Source of the DNA: Hofstenia miamia | Taxonomy: Eukaryota > Xenacoelomorpha > Acoela | DNA: 64,000 nucleotides | Assembly (NCBI GenBank): GCA_004352715.1 | Contig: SCFE01000085.1 | Location: 1,248,680 to 1,312,679 of the forward strand | Direction of reading: 5' to 3' | Part shown: piece by piece, positions 10,340 through 21,688 of the stretch | How the letters are laid out: each line of letters starts with the position of its first letter | How positions within the stretch are numbered: the first letter of the stretch is position 1 | The notes under the pieces: generated by a model | Database searches by the model: none | The model's input: the letters and a program-made list of their open reading frames with translations, nothing else | Told to the model about the DNA's origin: nothing | Translations under genes and position numbers: made by a program

Positions 10340-12106
10340 TCTGATATGCTATCTGTAACAAATGATTCAAGTTGCACACACTCTGATTATGAAAGTGAGT
10401 TTTTCAATAAAGATGAATAAGTGAATCCAACTGCAGAGCTTACTCAGTATAATTTAGTAAAAAAATTGATGAATTAAGTTCGCATCATAATTTAAGTGGT
10501 AATTCAGTAAAGTTTGTAATAAAAATTTGCAAAAACAGTTTGCCAAAAGGAAACAGTTGTCCAACTTTTTATTCATTTAACTTCCTGATCAATTTTTGAT
10601 TTAACTCTCTATCTGATAATTAATGTTGAAGGTGTCTCTGTTTTAAAGAGCTCAACAAAATCCTCAATATGACCCATTTGGCTCTGTATTTGCAACCTGA
10701 ACTCAAAGTCACGTTCTTCTTTTGAAACTATAATTTTAACAGGGATATGAACTGGCAGTGGTAAACCTAACTGAGATGCATTTATCTGAAAATATAGATT
10801 CAATTCAGAATATTCAAGAAGGGTTAATTGTTAGGATTATTTCGGAGAAATCCATAAAAGTAAATGCAAAGACTTTGATGTTCGTAGCAGATTTACCTGC
10901 AAAATCAAGTATTCTAAGCTGGATTCAATTTAACAGTTACTATAGTTGTGTTGATTGCTATAATAAAGGCTTTCATTTAGAATGTCAAAATTTGTACAAA
11001 GGACTGAACTTGAACCTTCGAAAAAATGAGGCTATCTTTCTCATGTGGAAAAAGCTGTAAGTACGAATAAACGCGTGTTTGGTTTTAAGGAGAAAACATT
11101 GCTTTCCAATCTTTTAGATATTCCTAGTGGCATAGCAATAGATTATATGCACCAGTTATGACTTGGTGTAGTCGGCTTTATGCTTTTTTTCTTCAGTTCA
11201 AAAATTCATGAAAACCACATTGGTTTTATACTTCCAAGTGAAGTCTACAGAAAACCTCAATCCGTAAAAACTTTAATAAAATGGAAGGCATTTGAATACA
11301 AGATATTTTTATTATATGATGATCTTACAATTCTATATTTTTCAAATTTCAGCACAGAATTTTTTTCCCTTTTTTACCTCTTATCTTTAGCAATTGGTTT
11401 CTGAATTAGAAGGACGTTTATTGATAGAGCAAACGAATATTTAGCTGCTTTTGTTGAAAATATGCCTCGTTTTATGGGCAAAATAGTCAAATATTTAATG
11501 TACATTCTTTGTGCATTTGGGAAGTTTATTAGAACAATTGGGTACTTAGTCATCATTTTCATAAGTAATATTTGAATCTGCAAACCACCATTTAGTTGAA
11601 AGATTTACCGGGACAAGATATCACTCACAAATAATGATGGAACAATTTCTTGCTTTTAAATCTCTCAATTTAATATCACATGTGAAAGAGAATGGCCTAT
11701 ATATAGAAGACTACATTGAAATGCTTAAGATTTTCTATTGCGAATGAATGCAATTTTTTCTCATGCTAATACAAAATTTCTATGCTTTGCTAAAGCTATT
11801 TTAAAGAACCAAATTTATGATTCCATTCTTTCAAAAAAGACCATGGGTAATTATTTTGTTTATATTAATGGGTGCCGTTTTTTTCGAACTGAAAGCGGTT
11901 GCTTATTTGCCTTACTAAGAACCCTAACTGTAAATACCAACTACAATTCACTGACTGAAAGCAGCTTCTTAAATAATCATTATTTGCTATCTTTCACCTC
12001 AGATTTGGAACTTTGTAATCTGGAAGCAATATCTGGGAAAATGATTGGTGTTTCTCATAATTGTGCGATAATTGAAAATTTTAAGCACGAATTTGAGCAT
12101 AACTGA
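10340..12106 (+). pseudogene. Broken animal transposase-domain protein (probably EnSpm/CACTA-like)
   Basis: Several plus-strand frames, read in order, give the layout of a known animal transposon protein: an acidic/serine-rich N-terminus (SDMLSVTNDSSCTHSDYESE, about 10343), an INVEGVSVLKSS segment matching the family's NVDGLPLFKSS-type motif (about 10618), a TGI..GSGKPN piece, FVADLPAKSSIL..QFNSYYSCVDC (about 10880-10960; family pattern ADLPAKA...QFNGxYGCxxC), IPSGIAIDYMHQL*LGVVGFML (about 11125) and VYRKPQSVKTLIKWKAFEYKIFLLY (about 11240). At least four frame changes and several stops separate the pieces. The C-terminal part (about 11740-12106) is open but carries no motif I know. Placement in EnSpm/CACTA (Transposase_21-like) is from memory of similar proteins and less certain than the domain match. 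It sits inside hAT-like ends, so it did not mobilise that element. Confidence 0.7.
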
Positions 12107-12138
12107 TGATTTTAGGTTTATAAAAATTATTATCTGTG

Positions 12139-12684
12139 CTCGATATATATATACATTATGTTTAAGCTTTAGTCATATTTAGTGAATGAAATAATATTTT
12201 TTATAATAGTTAATTTACATTTTGATCTGATTTTAAAAATTTCAAGTGCATTCGACATCTTTTTTACTTTAAGTCTAATAATACTTAAGACATTCTACCA
12301 CTCAAAAGTGACCTGTTTCCGCCATCAATGTGAGTAGAAGACAAAATCGGTCTTGAGGCTCCTACTTCAGTGATTCGTGTGCTTAAAAAAATCTTATAGA
12401 AGCCGTGTTATTGGGAAAGGTTTGAGGACAACAATGAACTCATTAAAAGTGAAGCTTGACCGATCACTTAATGACGAACTCAACATAAGTTCGGGTGATA
12501 ACTATCCTTTCTTTCAGAAAGCATGGATGTTGTAAAGCAGCCCTCACTAGAAGCTGAAAATCTTACTGAAAGTACTGTACTTATCTTTACATTGAGAAAA
12601 AGGATCATTTATTAATAAGTTTTTAAGTGGACGAGTTTTGTTCTAAAATTGCTTACTGAATTTGATATATATATATATATATAT
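12139..12684 (+). repeat. Second copy of window bases 1-540
   Basis: Starts at ctcgatatatatacattatg, exactly as base 1 does, and continues collinearly with small indels to the AT repeat. The exon-like stretch equivalent to 244-420 is shifted out of frame here, so this copy is more decayed. It is directly downstream of the transposase pseudogene, which ties the sequence at 1-1200 to that transposon family. Confidence 0.85.
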
Positions 12685-13684
12685 NNNNNNNNNNNNNNNN
12701 NNNNNNNNNNNNNNNNNNNNNNNNNNNNNNNNNNNNNNNNNNNNNNNNNNNNNNNNNNNNNNNNNNNNNNNNNNNNNNNNNNNNNNNNNNNNNNNNNNNN
12801 NNNNNNNNNNNNNNNNNNNNNNNNNNNNNNNNNNNNNNNNNNNNNNNNNNNNNNNNNNNNNNNNNNNNNNNNNNNNNNNNNNNNNNNNNNNNNNNNNNNN
12901 NNNNNNNNNNNNNNNNNNNNNNNNNNNNNNNNNNNNNNNNNNNNNNNNNNNNNNNNNNNNNNNNNNNNNNNNNNNNNNNNNNNNNNNNNNNNNNNNNNNN
13001 NNNNNNNNNNNNNNNNNNNNNNNNNNNNNNNNNNNNNNNNNNNNNNNNNNNNNNNNNNNNNNNNNNNNNNNNNNNNNNNNNNNNNNNNNNNNNNNNNNNN
13101 NNNNNNNNNNNNNNNNNNNNNNNNNNNNNNNNNNNNNNNNNNNNNNNNNNNNNNNNNNNNNNNNNNNNNNNNNNNNNNNNNNNNNNNNNNNNNNNNNNNN
13201 NNNNNNNNNNNNNNNNNNNNNNNNNNNNNNNNNNNNNNNNNNNNNNNNNNNNNNNNNNNNNNNNNNNNNNNNNNNNNNNNNNNNNNNNNNNNNNNNNNNN
13301 NNNNNNNNNNNNNNNNNNNNNNNNNNNNNNNNNNNNNNNNNNNNNNNNNNNNNNNNNNNNNNNNNNNNNNNNNNNNNNNNNNNNNNNNNNNNNNNNNNNN
13401 NNNNNNNNNNNNNNNNNNNNNNNNNNNNNNNNNNNNNNNNNNNNNNNNNNNNNNNNNNNNNNNNNNNNNNNNNNNNNNNNNNNNNNNNNNNNNNNNNNNN
13501 NNNNNNNNNNNNNNNNNNNNNNNNNNNNNNNNNNNNNNNNNNNNNNNNNNNNNNNNNNNNNNNNNNNNNNNNNNNNNNNNNNNNNNNNNNNNNNNNNNNN
13601 NNNNNNNNNNNNNNNNNNNNNNNNNNNNNNNNNNNNNNNNNNNNNNNNNNNNNNNNNNNNNNNNNNNNNNNNNNNNNNNNNNNN
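12685..13684. other. Assembly gap, 1000 N, bounded by (AT)n
   Basis: AT dinucleotide runs on both sides (12664-12684 and 13685-13707) show that assembly stopped in a microsatellite. Confidence 0.99.
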
Positions 13685-13747
13685 ATATATATATATATAT
13701 ATATATAATAGTTCCCCTCTTCATAGAAAAAGCTGGGTGCGCCCCTG

Positions 13748-13755
13748 GACACTAG
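13748..13755. other. 8-bp target-site duplication, right (GACACTAG)
   Basis: Pairs with 5841-5848 across the large hAT-like insertion. Confidence 0.85.
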
Positions 13756-14911
13756 CTGCACAATACATAACGAATATTTAGATAATAAAAATAGCGACTG
13801 TTAATAATCGCCATTACCCAAAACTATCAGTGAATAATTATACAATGATTCACAACTAGGTAGCAGCTTCCTACCCTACATATATAATAGCGAATAAATA
13901 GGGATAATTTTATCTAAGGTCACATTATCGGTCAATGTATAGCCAACAATTTGGATCTAAAAAGTCAAGAAATACCCTACATTTGGCTAACTAGCCATTT
14001 TCAAATTTGTTACTACATGCATTAGTGAAAACGAAAGATAGCTAGCTAAGCGAGATGAGGAAAAACCTTAATCGTATACCTAACGTAAAATTATTCCGTG
14101 GCAAGGGGCGCAGAACTTTGAATCGTTCCCATTGTGGAATCCTGAACACTACTTTACATGAACCACTTCAATCTTACACTGAGTTACTGCTATTTATACT
14201 ATCAATCAAAACAAGTTCCTGTCACCCTTAAAATTTAAATTCACATAAAATTAACAAGGAACAATTCGTCCTCAGATTTTGTCAAATGATTTGCTGATAG
14301 GCACTTGCTTGTATACATTTGTATATTTAATAATCAATCACAATAAAATGCTAATTCAATTCTTTTTTATATTTTCTTTTGATCTTAGTTTCTTAATCAC
14401 TAAGCAGCTTATTTTGATGGATTATGCTACACTACACAAAGCAGTTTATCTTAGATTTTGACACAAGCAAATTTGCAGTAGAAGCAACATTAGGCCAAGA
14501 AAAGGATGGCAAAGAAGTACGGATACAGTTCTTTAGCTGAAAACTATAAGTGAGCAAAGAAAACTATGGATATTACAAAATTAGAGATGTTGGCTTTGAT
14601 AAAATGCATAAATTAGGTTAGACACTTCCTGATGGGAAAGAGTTCTGAGTTTGATAGTGGATTGGTGTGGCATAAAGACGTTAAAACTCTGTTCTACTCT
14701 TTACTTGGAATTCTCAAATTACAATTTAGATTTCAAAATTATTCAATTGATTATTCAACTAAATGAAACAGTTATAGTTATTTAAATGTCAGCTAATTAA
14801 ACTCATTAAAATTAATTGCAGAAGACTAGATTGGACCAGTTCAATATTTGTTCATAATTTTATGATATGCATTTGTATTTACACTACCAGCTTTTGTTAG
14901 TATATATATAT

Positions 14912-15124
14912 NNNNNNNNNNNNNNNNNNNNNNNNNNNNNNNNNNNNNNNNNNNNNNNNNNNNNNNNNNNNNNNNNNNNNNNNNNNNNNNNNNNNNNNNN
15001 NNNNNNNNNNNNNNNNNNNNNNNNNNNNNNNNNNNNNNNNNNNNNNNNNNNNNNNNNNNNNNNNNNNNNNNNNNNNNNNNNNNNNNNNNNNNNNNNNNNN
15101 NNNNNNNNNNNNNNNNNNNNNNNN
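14912..15124. other. Assembly gap, 213 N, bounded by (TA)n
   Basis: Short TA runs on both sides; size not rounded, so probably an estimate from linking data. Confidence 0.99.
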
Positions 15125-15209
15125 TATATATATAAGTGTGATTTATTCATTTGTTTTTTTTCTACAGTTTACTTTCAGTAAATTCTTCCGGTTTTTAAAA
15201 TTTAAATTC

Positions 15210-15340
15210 ACGTACACTAGTCCAAGGAATTTGAGGTGAGACCAAGACTTTGAAACTGAAACTTTTATTTTTGAGACGAGAAATGAGACTTTTTTCATTG
15301 AGACAATGAGACCCGAGACATTTTTGAGACTTGACTTGTC
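15210..15340. mobile_element. Short GAGAC-rich MITE fragment
   Basis: Starts with acactagtccaaggaatttg like the left end of the 1.6-kb insertion at 43622-45245, and is full of gagac/gaaac words. It ends with gagacttgac. It looks like a short, internally deleted relative of the B-block element. Confidence 0.5.
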
Positions 15341-17786
15341 TGTAATATTATTATAGAAATAAAATAAGTCCTGTAGTTCCATTAATTAATAATTTTCAAG
15401 AAAAAACTCAAATTATTTCATTAATTTTTTTATCTAATCAGTTATTCTGGAATTTGTCCAAAATTCCATTAAACAGAAAATAATCACTCTACAAGATGCT
15501 GCTCAAAATCCAACAGCTTGCATTAAATCAAATATTTACAATTTTTCTCTAAGGCAGTCAATAAATAGTACAATTCAAGATGTTGAATAAGAATTTTGTT
15601 GATTTACAGTTTAAAGCATATTGATGATAGAGAACCTAAGATTATCTACAAAGTTTTTCAATATTGAGAAACTTAGAGTAGAAATTTAGATTAGAAAATG
15701 GCAGTTGAGGGAAATCACATTTAAATTGCTCAACATTTTTATAATTTACTAATTCTATAAACTAGATTTGGACGGAAATAATTTTAATTTGTTTTGAAAT
15801 AAATATCACTCCTGAAATATCCATGTTATTTTATTTTTGAATGAATTGATGCCATATACCAGATATAGGAGCATTGCTCAGTCTCAAATATATTTCATGT
15901 TTTCAGTACTGATTGAACAGAGAAATGTTTTTGATTCATTTAAATAAAAAAAATATGATGTTTACATTTGTACAATAATTATATTGAAAGAAAGAATTTG
16001 GAATGGTTCTTTTACAACTGAAATGTGAAGCAATGTGCAGACTGGTAGCTTTGCTAGCTAAATCTTCAAGTGATGAGTTGAAGAAAGCGGATATAATTTA
16101 GTTGATTGAGCAAGCATAGGTACAGCATTAAGGCATCTGTTTGCTGTGGCCCAAACATTTAATTATTTTTAAAGCAAATCATAATGAATTATGTCCTATA
16201 TTCAATTCATATTATTACTTGATTCTTGAATGTTATTGTAAAGCAAACTAAATTTATGATGTGTACATTTGTATATAAATATAAATTTATGCAATTAAAA
16301 ATAAAAGTCATTTACTAAAAAATTATTGGGCCTTGTTTACATGTACGAGCTGCCAAATAGATATTATTTGAAACAATTTGCTACTTGCTTGAGAATTTTT
16401 TGCTTTTTTGCTTTTTGTACTGCAAATTGCCACAACATGATTATAGTGTAAATAGACTAGGGCGAATTTGTTGGATGCATGTGAAACTTGTAAACTCTAT
16501 TTGAAAATAGAGGGAAGCACTCACTAATCATTAAAATATCGTAGATCTATGAAATCATAAAAGGCAATATATTTTAATGTGATGAAATGCACAATTACAA
16601 AATCTTTTTAGGTATTTTTTGAGGTGAATCTTCACAATTTAGGCAAATAAATTAAATGGATCTAACTCAACAAAAAAGCAAAAGACATGCGAAAAACCTG
16701 AATCACAAATTTATCTTATATAAAATATATAGCTCCTTTGACTAATGTGTACGTATTTTCCACATTATTACAAAGGGCTCTTGGTCAATTTTACATAATT
16801 TCCTTTGTGCGGTTAAAAAAAAATTTCTTATTGTTTTTCATATGATAGAAGCTATTTCTCCAAAAAAGTTTCTGCTCTCATATTAATATATGACTTGCAA
16901 AAATACTATGTATAAATATAAACCTTAAAGTTGATACCCATGAGGAAAAATACTTCAGGCAAACATTTATGAAATGAAAAAGTAAAATATAATAATTTGT
17001 GAAATATGGGACAGATTTGAACAAAGAAGCATTACATTGCAATGTGTTGAATTTAGAAATTTTTCATTAGTTTCATTTACTTTTCAATACTCTATTGAAC
17101 TTTTTCAATTTCAGTTTATAGATTTTATTATGATTCCAACATACCTAAATTTGGTCTATTAATTTGAAAAATTGAATAAATTCACTGTCAAGGGCGGCAG
17201 CCCCAAATCTCTTCAAGTTATTAAGTCGTGAATTTTTTAGTACTGAAACATTCCTCAGATATTGCTTATTTTTTTCTAATATTCTGCTGTCAACTTTTTG
17301 AGGAAATTTCGCCTCAACCTTTTTATGAAAACTTTTATTCCAGTTGATTTCTTTATATCACTTAGATGCTTTAATTCTACCTAATTACACATCTATTAAT
17401 AACTTTTAAGGTTCATAGTAGCTGAAATTTATTTTATTAAGACGTCCATGATAAAACTACCAGCAAAAATTAAATACATCATTCTATTATGTCAACAATA
17501 TTTTAAGCAGACGTTGATATCACCATTGACCAACAAGCTGAATGTTAAACTTGATAAGAACATTTCCGCATTCTCAAAAATTCAATGTAAGTACTAGTAT
17601 AGTTTTCCAAAGGTTCATGAATGCTTATATGTTTGGATTTGAGCGCTTTTATTAAACACATAGTTTTGATTATATTTGCTTAATAGGAAGTTCGTAAAGT
17701 CACATTATAACATAGTTAATGTTGAAATTTCGAATCAAATCCAATCAAATCAACGGATAGTTGCTAATTGATATCAATCAAATAAC

Positions 17787-17795
17787 ATTTATATA

Positions 17796-17827
<32 letters not shown>
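17787..17827. repeat. (TA)n microsatellite
   Basis: AT runs interrupted by tttt. The paralogous positions at 21658-21687 and 52314-52331 carry TA runs of different length. Confidence 0.9.
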
Positions 17828-20800
17828 GACATGAAATTGCATGTTAGTCAGCATGGTAAAACATGATAAATAAATTTTCTCTTTATAACAAAAGGGATAG
17901 AATCATGTTGTACAATTACAACTGAGCAACTTGGAATGACACTAGCTGCAAGTAAATACAGTATCGCTCTTAATTAACACTGTTGATAATAAACACCATA
18001 TTAGCAATAATTGAAATGCAGGCTTAATGCTCTTCCAGCTTCCTATCCTACATTTAATTAATTTACGAATATAATATGGTCTCATTATAGTCAATAATTT
18101 AGATCTAAAATATCAAAGCTAAATCCTACAGTGGCAGACCAGCGTATATTTAACTAATTACTATATGCTAAATGATAGTGATTGATAGCTAGCTAAGCAC
18201 ACTATAGAAAAACCTTGATCATATACCTAACTTAAATGCACCTTGTGGTCAGGGTCAAAGAACCTAGAGTCATTTCCGTTGTGGAATCCTGACCACTGCT
18301 GTGCATCAACCGCTTAGCTAGACATTTGATTTAATAAAGCAAACCATAAACAAATAGAAAAGAGTAATGCAATTCCGAAGAATTTATTTAATCACTTTTA
18401 AACTGTTTTGCAACTATTTCTAATTAGCAGAAATTTAAACTAAAATATATAGCACCTCTGTCATTTTTTCAAGTTACAATTGAAATAAATTCGTAAAATT
18501 AATATTGCAATTGCAATGTAAAGAATGAAAAGTATTGAATGTCTTTATGCCACAATAAAAGACAATAACATTGTTTATATATAGAGGTTAAAGAAAACCC
18601 ATGTATTGTGAAAGAAACTAATTAAACAACTACTAAAGTGGAGCTTTAAGGCGAATTTTTAAATGGCTAACATATCTACAAAACCTATATGACAAAAAAT
18701 AAATATAAACATGAAAAATAGCAGTAGTAAAATGACAAGAATTAGTTTGCTTACATCACTATTCAAATCATCTAATGTTATGATTTCCTGTGCTTTGTAA
18801 ATATTTTGAAAATTGTGCAAATGAAAAGTTGATCATCCAATCTAGAAGTTGATAAAGAGCAAGAAATGACAAGTGATAAATGTGCACAGTACACAAAATA
18901 ATTGTGAAATAACTCACAATAAAGAATGAATATTCATGAGTATTAAAATATAAAATATAATTTATACGTTAAAACATCCTCCAACAATGTGGTTTGTTGA
19001 TTAATTGAGGCTGTGATTATCTTTATCAATTGTTACAGCACTGGTCTGAATTCTTGTGCAACTTAGATGAGTTGTTGAGGGGATTTAATGACAATGAGAT
19101 TGTGTGAAGTACGAAGATATTAGGCCAACATAGGTTAATTTTATTTGATGTGTTTTCCATCAGCTTGCAGCTGTTAACAGCAGTGCTGTTGGGAGCCTTG
19201 CACTTAAAGTGGTGATTAGCAATTTGGTATTTTGGAGTTGTTAACCAACGAATCTATTTATTGCATTAAAATTGCTCTTTTAGTAAAAAGTTGCTGATGT
19301 CAGAGAAACCTGATTCAGAATTCCAATCAATGAACAATGTCGAAGCAAAATTGTCTAATTTACAAAATTTCAATGCAAAAACATTACTGAATTCTTAAGC
19401 AATCTCTCAAATTAGTAAACTACTACATGCAACTGCTTATCTAAGTTTTTGGCAAGAATAATTTTAAAATATACATATAAAAATGTTTATTTCTTAAATA
19501 GAGCTATTTATAAAATCAACTCAATTGTGCTCTTGATTATTACTTAAAAATTTCTAAAGTTTTTATTATAATTGTGGTGACTTTTCCTTACATTTATTAA
19601 TTTTTATAACCCAATAATTTATTTCTAAAATATCTGCTACTATTTTAAATGATATTGTTCTTGAAGCGGATATAATTTTCATTTGGTTGCAGTGCTTAGT
19701 GGTATATGGAAAAAAAATCGAAAACACGCATATCCCAAAACCCAAGGCAAGCCGACAGGTAAAATTAAAACAGAGTTCTTGATTTTCCGTAGATACACGT
19801 AGCTATAATGATATTTCCTTTAATCGATTATATGTCTTATTGCAGCAGACGTCATAATGCTTGGCAATTGAAGCTTAGATTAATTTTACTTGATTCATAA
19901 CTTCAATAAGTGTTAGTTATGAAAGTAACCCTTAAAATGTACTTGAATAAGGATTTGCAAATACGGATTGTGGTTTGAAAGACAACCGAAACCAAAACCA
20001 CGGTTTTGAGGGTTAACTTGACCGGACACAACAATGTAGATTTTAAGCGCTGCTTAGCACTTAAATTCCAAAATACTTTTTCAGCTCGACACAGTTAGGC
20101 ACGTTTTTCTTTGTGTTCACAAACACTGTTCTTACAATTCTTAATTTTTAAATCTAGCGCATTTTTTTCTATCAAATTCTCTATCAAATAAAACGATTAA
20201 AGCAAGTATATTACCTAAGGAGATTATAATACACAGCAGATGCATGATACCAACGAAAAATATTAAAATATTATATGGAATTAAGCGCACCTATTTATCT
20301 AATAGTCCGTTTGTAGAAATAGCAACACAATTTTATCAATATACCACTCAAAGATAGCCTCTTCTAAAAACTATGACTATGCAATTAGTAAAATTTAAAT
20401 ATCAGTCAATTATTGGTCAATTAATAAAAAATTCGGTCAATTATAGGTCAATTATCAATAATTATCGATAATGAACAAAAAACAAGAAAATGTTTTTAAA
20501 AATAAAGTCAATTTTACTTAAAACAACTTCGAAGAAAATGAGTTCACGAAATGTTTCTTGATTCAGACTTTATAATAATTCAATGTATCAAGGCATATAA
20601 AATTTAAAATATAAATCAACTAAATTAATTAGTAAAAATTCTATCATCCCAAGTTCATGTCTGGAAAACACTTAAAATTGCACTGATAAAATGCTAAAAT
20701 CAATTGATAGCTTAACAAAAACTTTCTTGCTTTGATGTAAATCCTCAGCAAAATGGAAGCTATAAACTAAACTGAAAATTAGTTAGAACAAAGTACCTCT

Positions 20801-21028
20801 CACATAATTGTGAACATCAGGCCGGTATTTATTCAATAAATTTTGGGCATGACAATACACGGTATGGTTATAGGTATGGTTGCATATTTAACATATTTAC
20901 TAAAGCAATTTTTTCCTTAGTATCAATAAGTCCTAAATTTCTTACCCTTCATAGTCAGAAAAACAGTTTGCGGTACTCTATCGCAACAAACTTGTCAATT
21001 ACATTAATTGCGGCTTTTATTTATTTAA

Positions 21029-21163
21029 CACTAGAAAGACTAAAAAATTTTCAGTCATTAAAGACCGTTGGGTCAATTGACCCTATAGCAAATAATACTT
21101 ATTATTTCAATTAACATTTTTATTCCAATATAGAAAATCAATTATTGGTGGGCAAAATATCAT
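21029..21163. mobile_element. Truncated piggyBac-like left end
   Basis: TTAA (21025-21028) followed by CACTAGAAAGAC and the palindrome gggtcaattgaccc (21070-21083), identical in layout to the left end at 24561. It breaks at 21163, where the next tandem unit's flank begins, so only the terminal 135 bases are present. Confidence 0.8.
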
Positions 21164-21305
21164 CAAAAATAATGCTACAAATAAAAATAATTTTAATCCA
21201 GCTGTATATCCAACTAACAATTTAAGCTTAATCCTTAATGTTCTTCGTTTTTTACATTCATGATTTGAGGTTCACTTGATTAGCACATATATTGCAAAGT
21301 AATTT

Positions 21306-21655
21306 AAGACGTCCATGATGATTCTATCAGCAATAATTAAATAAATCATTCTATTATGTCAACAATAGTTTAAGCAGACGTTGATATCACTATTGACCAA
21401 CAAGCTGAATGTTAAACTTGATAAGAACATTTCCGCATTCTCAAAAATTCAATGTAAGTACTAGTATAGTTTTCCAAAGGTTCATGAATGCTTATATGTT
21501 TGGATTTGAGCGCTTTTACTAAACACATATTTTTGATTATATTTGCTTAATAGGAAGTTCGTAAAGTCACATTATATAATAGTTAATGTTGAAATGTCGA
21601 ATCAAATCAAATCAAATCAACGGATAGTTGCTAATTGATATCAATCAAATAAAGA

Positions 21656-21688
<33 letters not shown>

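Larger units (their letters stand above)
5849..13747. mobile_element. Large hAT-like insertion (about 7.9 kb including gaps)
   Basis: The left end is CAGAGGCGCACCCAG; the right end, reversed, is CAGGGGCGCACCCAG (14 of 15 matched). It is flanked by a perfect 8-bp duplication GACACTAG, as expected for hAT superfamily transposition, and the paralogous B block has no insertion here. The interior is composite: a nested hAT-like element (5943-7137), duplicated coding fragments (about 8490-9110), a 1000-N gap, a transposase pseudogene of a different, non-hAT family (10340-12106), a copy of the sequence at 1-540 (12139-12684) and a second 1000-N gap. No hAT transposase is visible. Either the element is non-autonomous and later received other insertions, or its own gene lies in the gaps. 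Its true length is unknown because both gaps have nominal size. Confidence 0.78.
13756..17830 (+). repeat. A block continued (paralogue of 42306-52330)
   Basis: Collinear with the B block through landmarks such as attgtggaatcctga (14131; 43433 in B), the segment at 15355-15690 (46172-46865 in B) and gacgtccat (17440; 51972 in B). It contains no supported gene: every open frame is short and shared only as decayed DNA. It is interrupted by the gap at 14912-15124. It keeps the empty sites for three B-block insertions: TA at 13992-13993, AATCAAAT at 15526-15533 and tttagattag at about 15685. Confidence 0.85.
17437..21163 (+). repeat. Tandem unit, copy 1 (about 3.7 kb)
   Basis: Runs from gacgtccatgat to the first ~135 bases of a piggyBac-like left end and is highly similar to 21306-24693. 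Its first part, up to about 18310, is also similar to A-block and B-block sequence, so the unit belongs to the same repeated family. A conserved spot with splice-like character (caaggcaagccgacag then gtaaaa, about 19743-19766) is kept in both copies, but no coding frame is seen. Confidence 0.85.
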
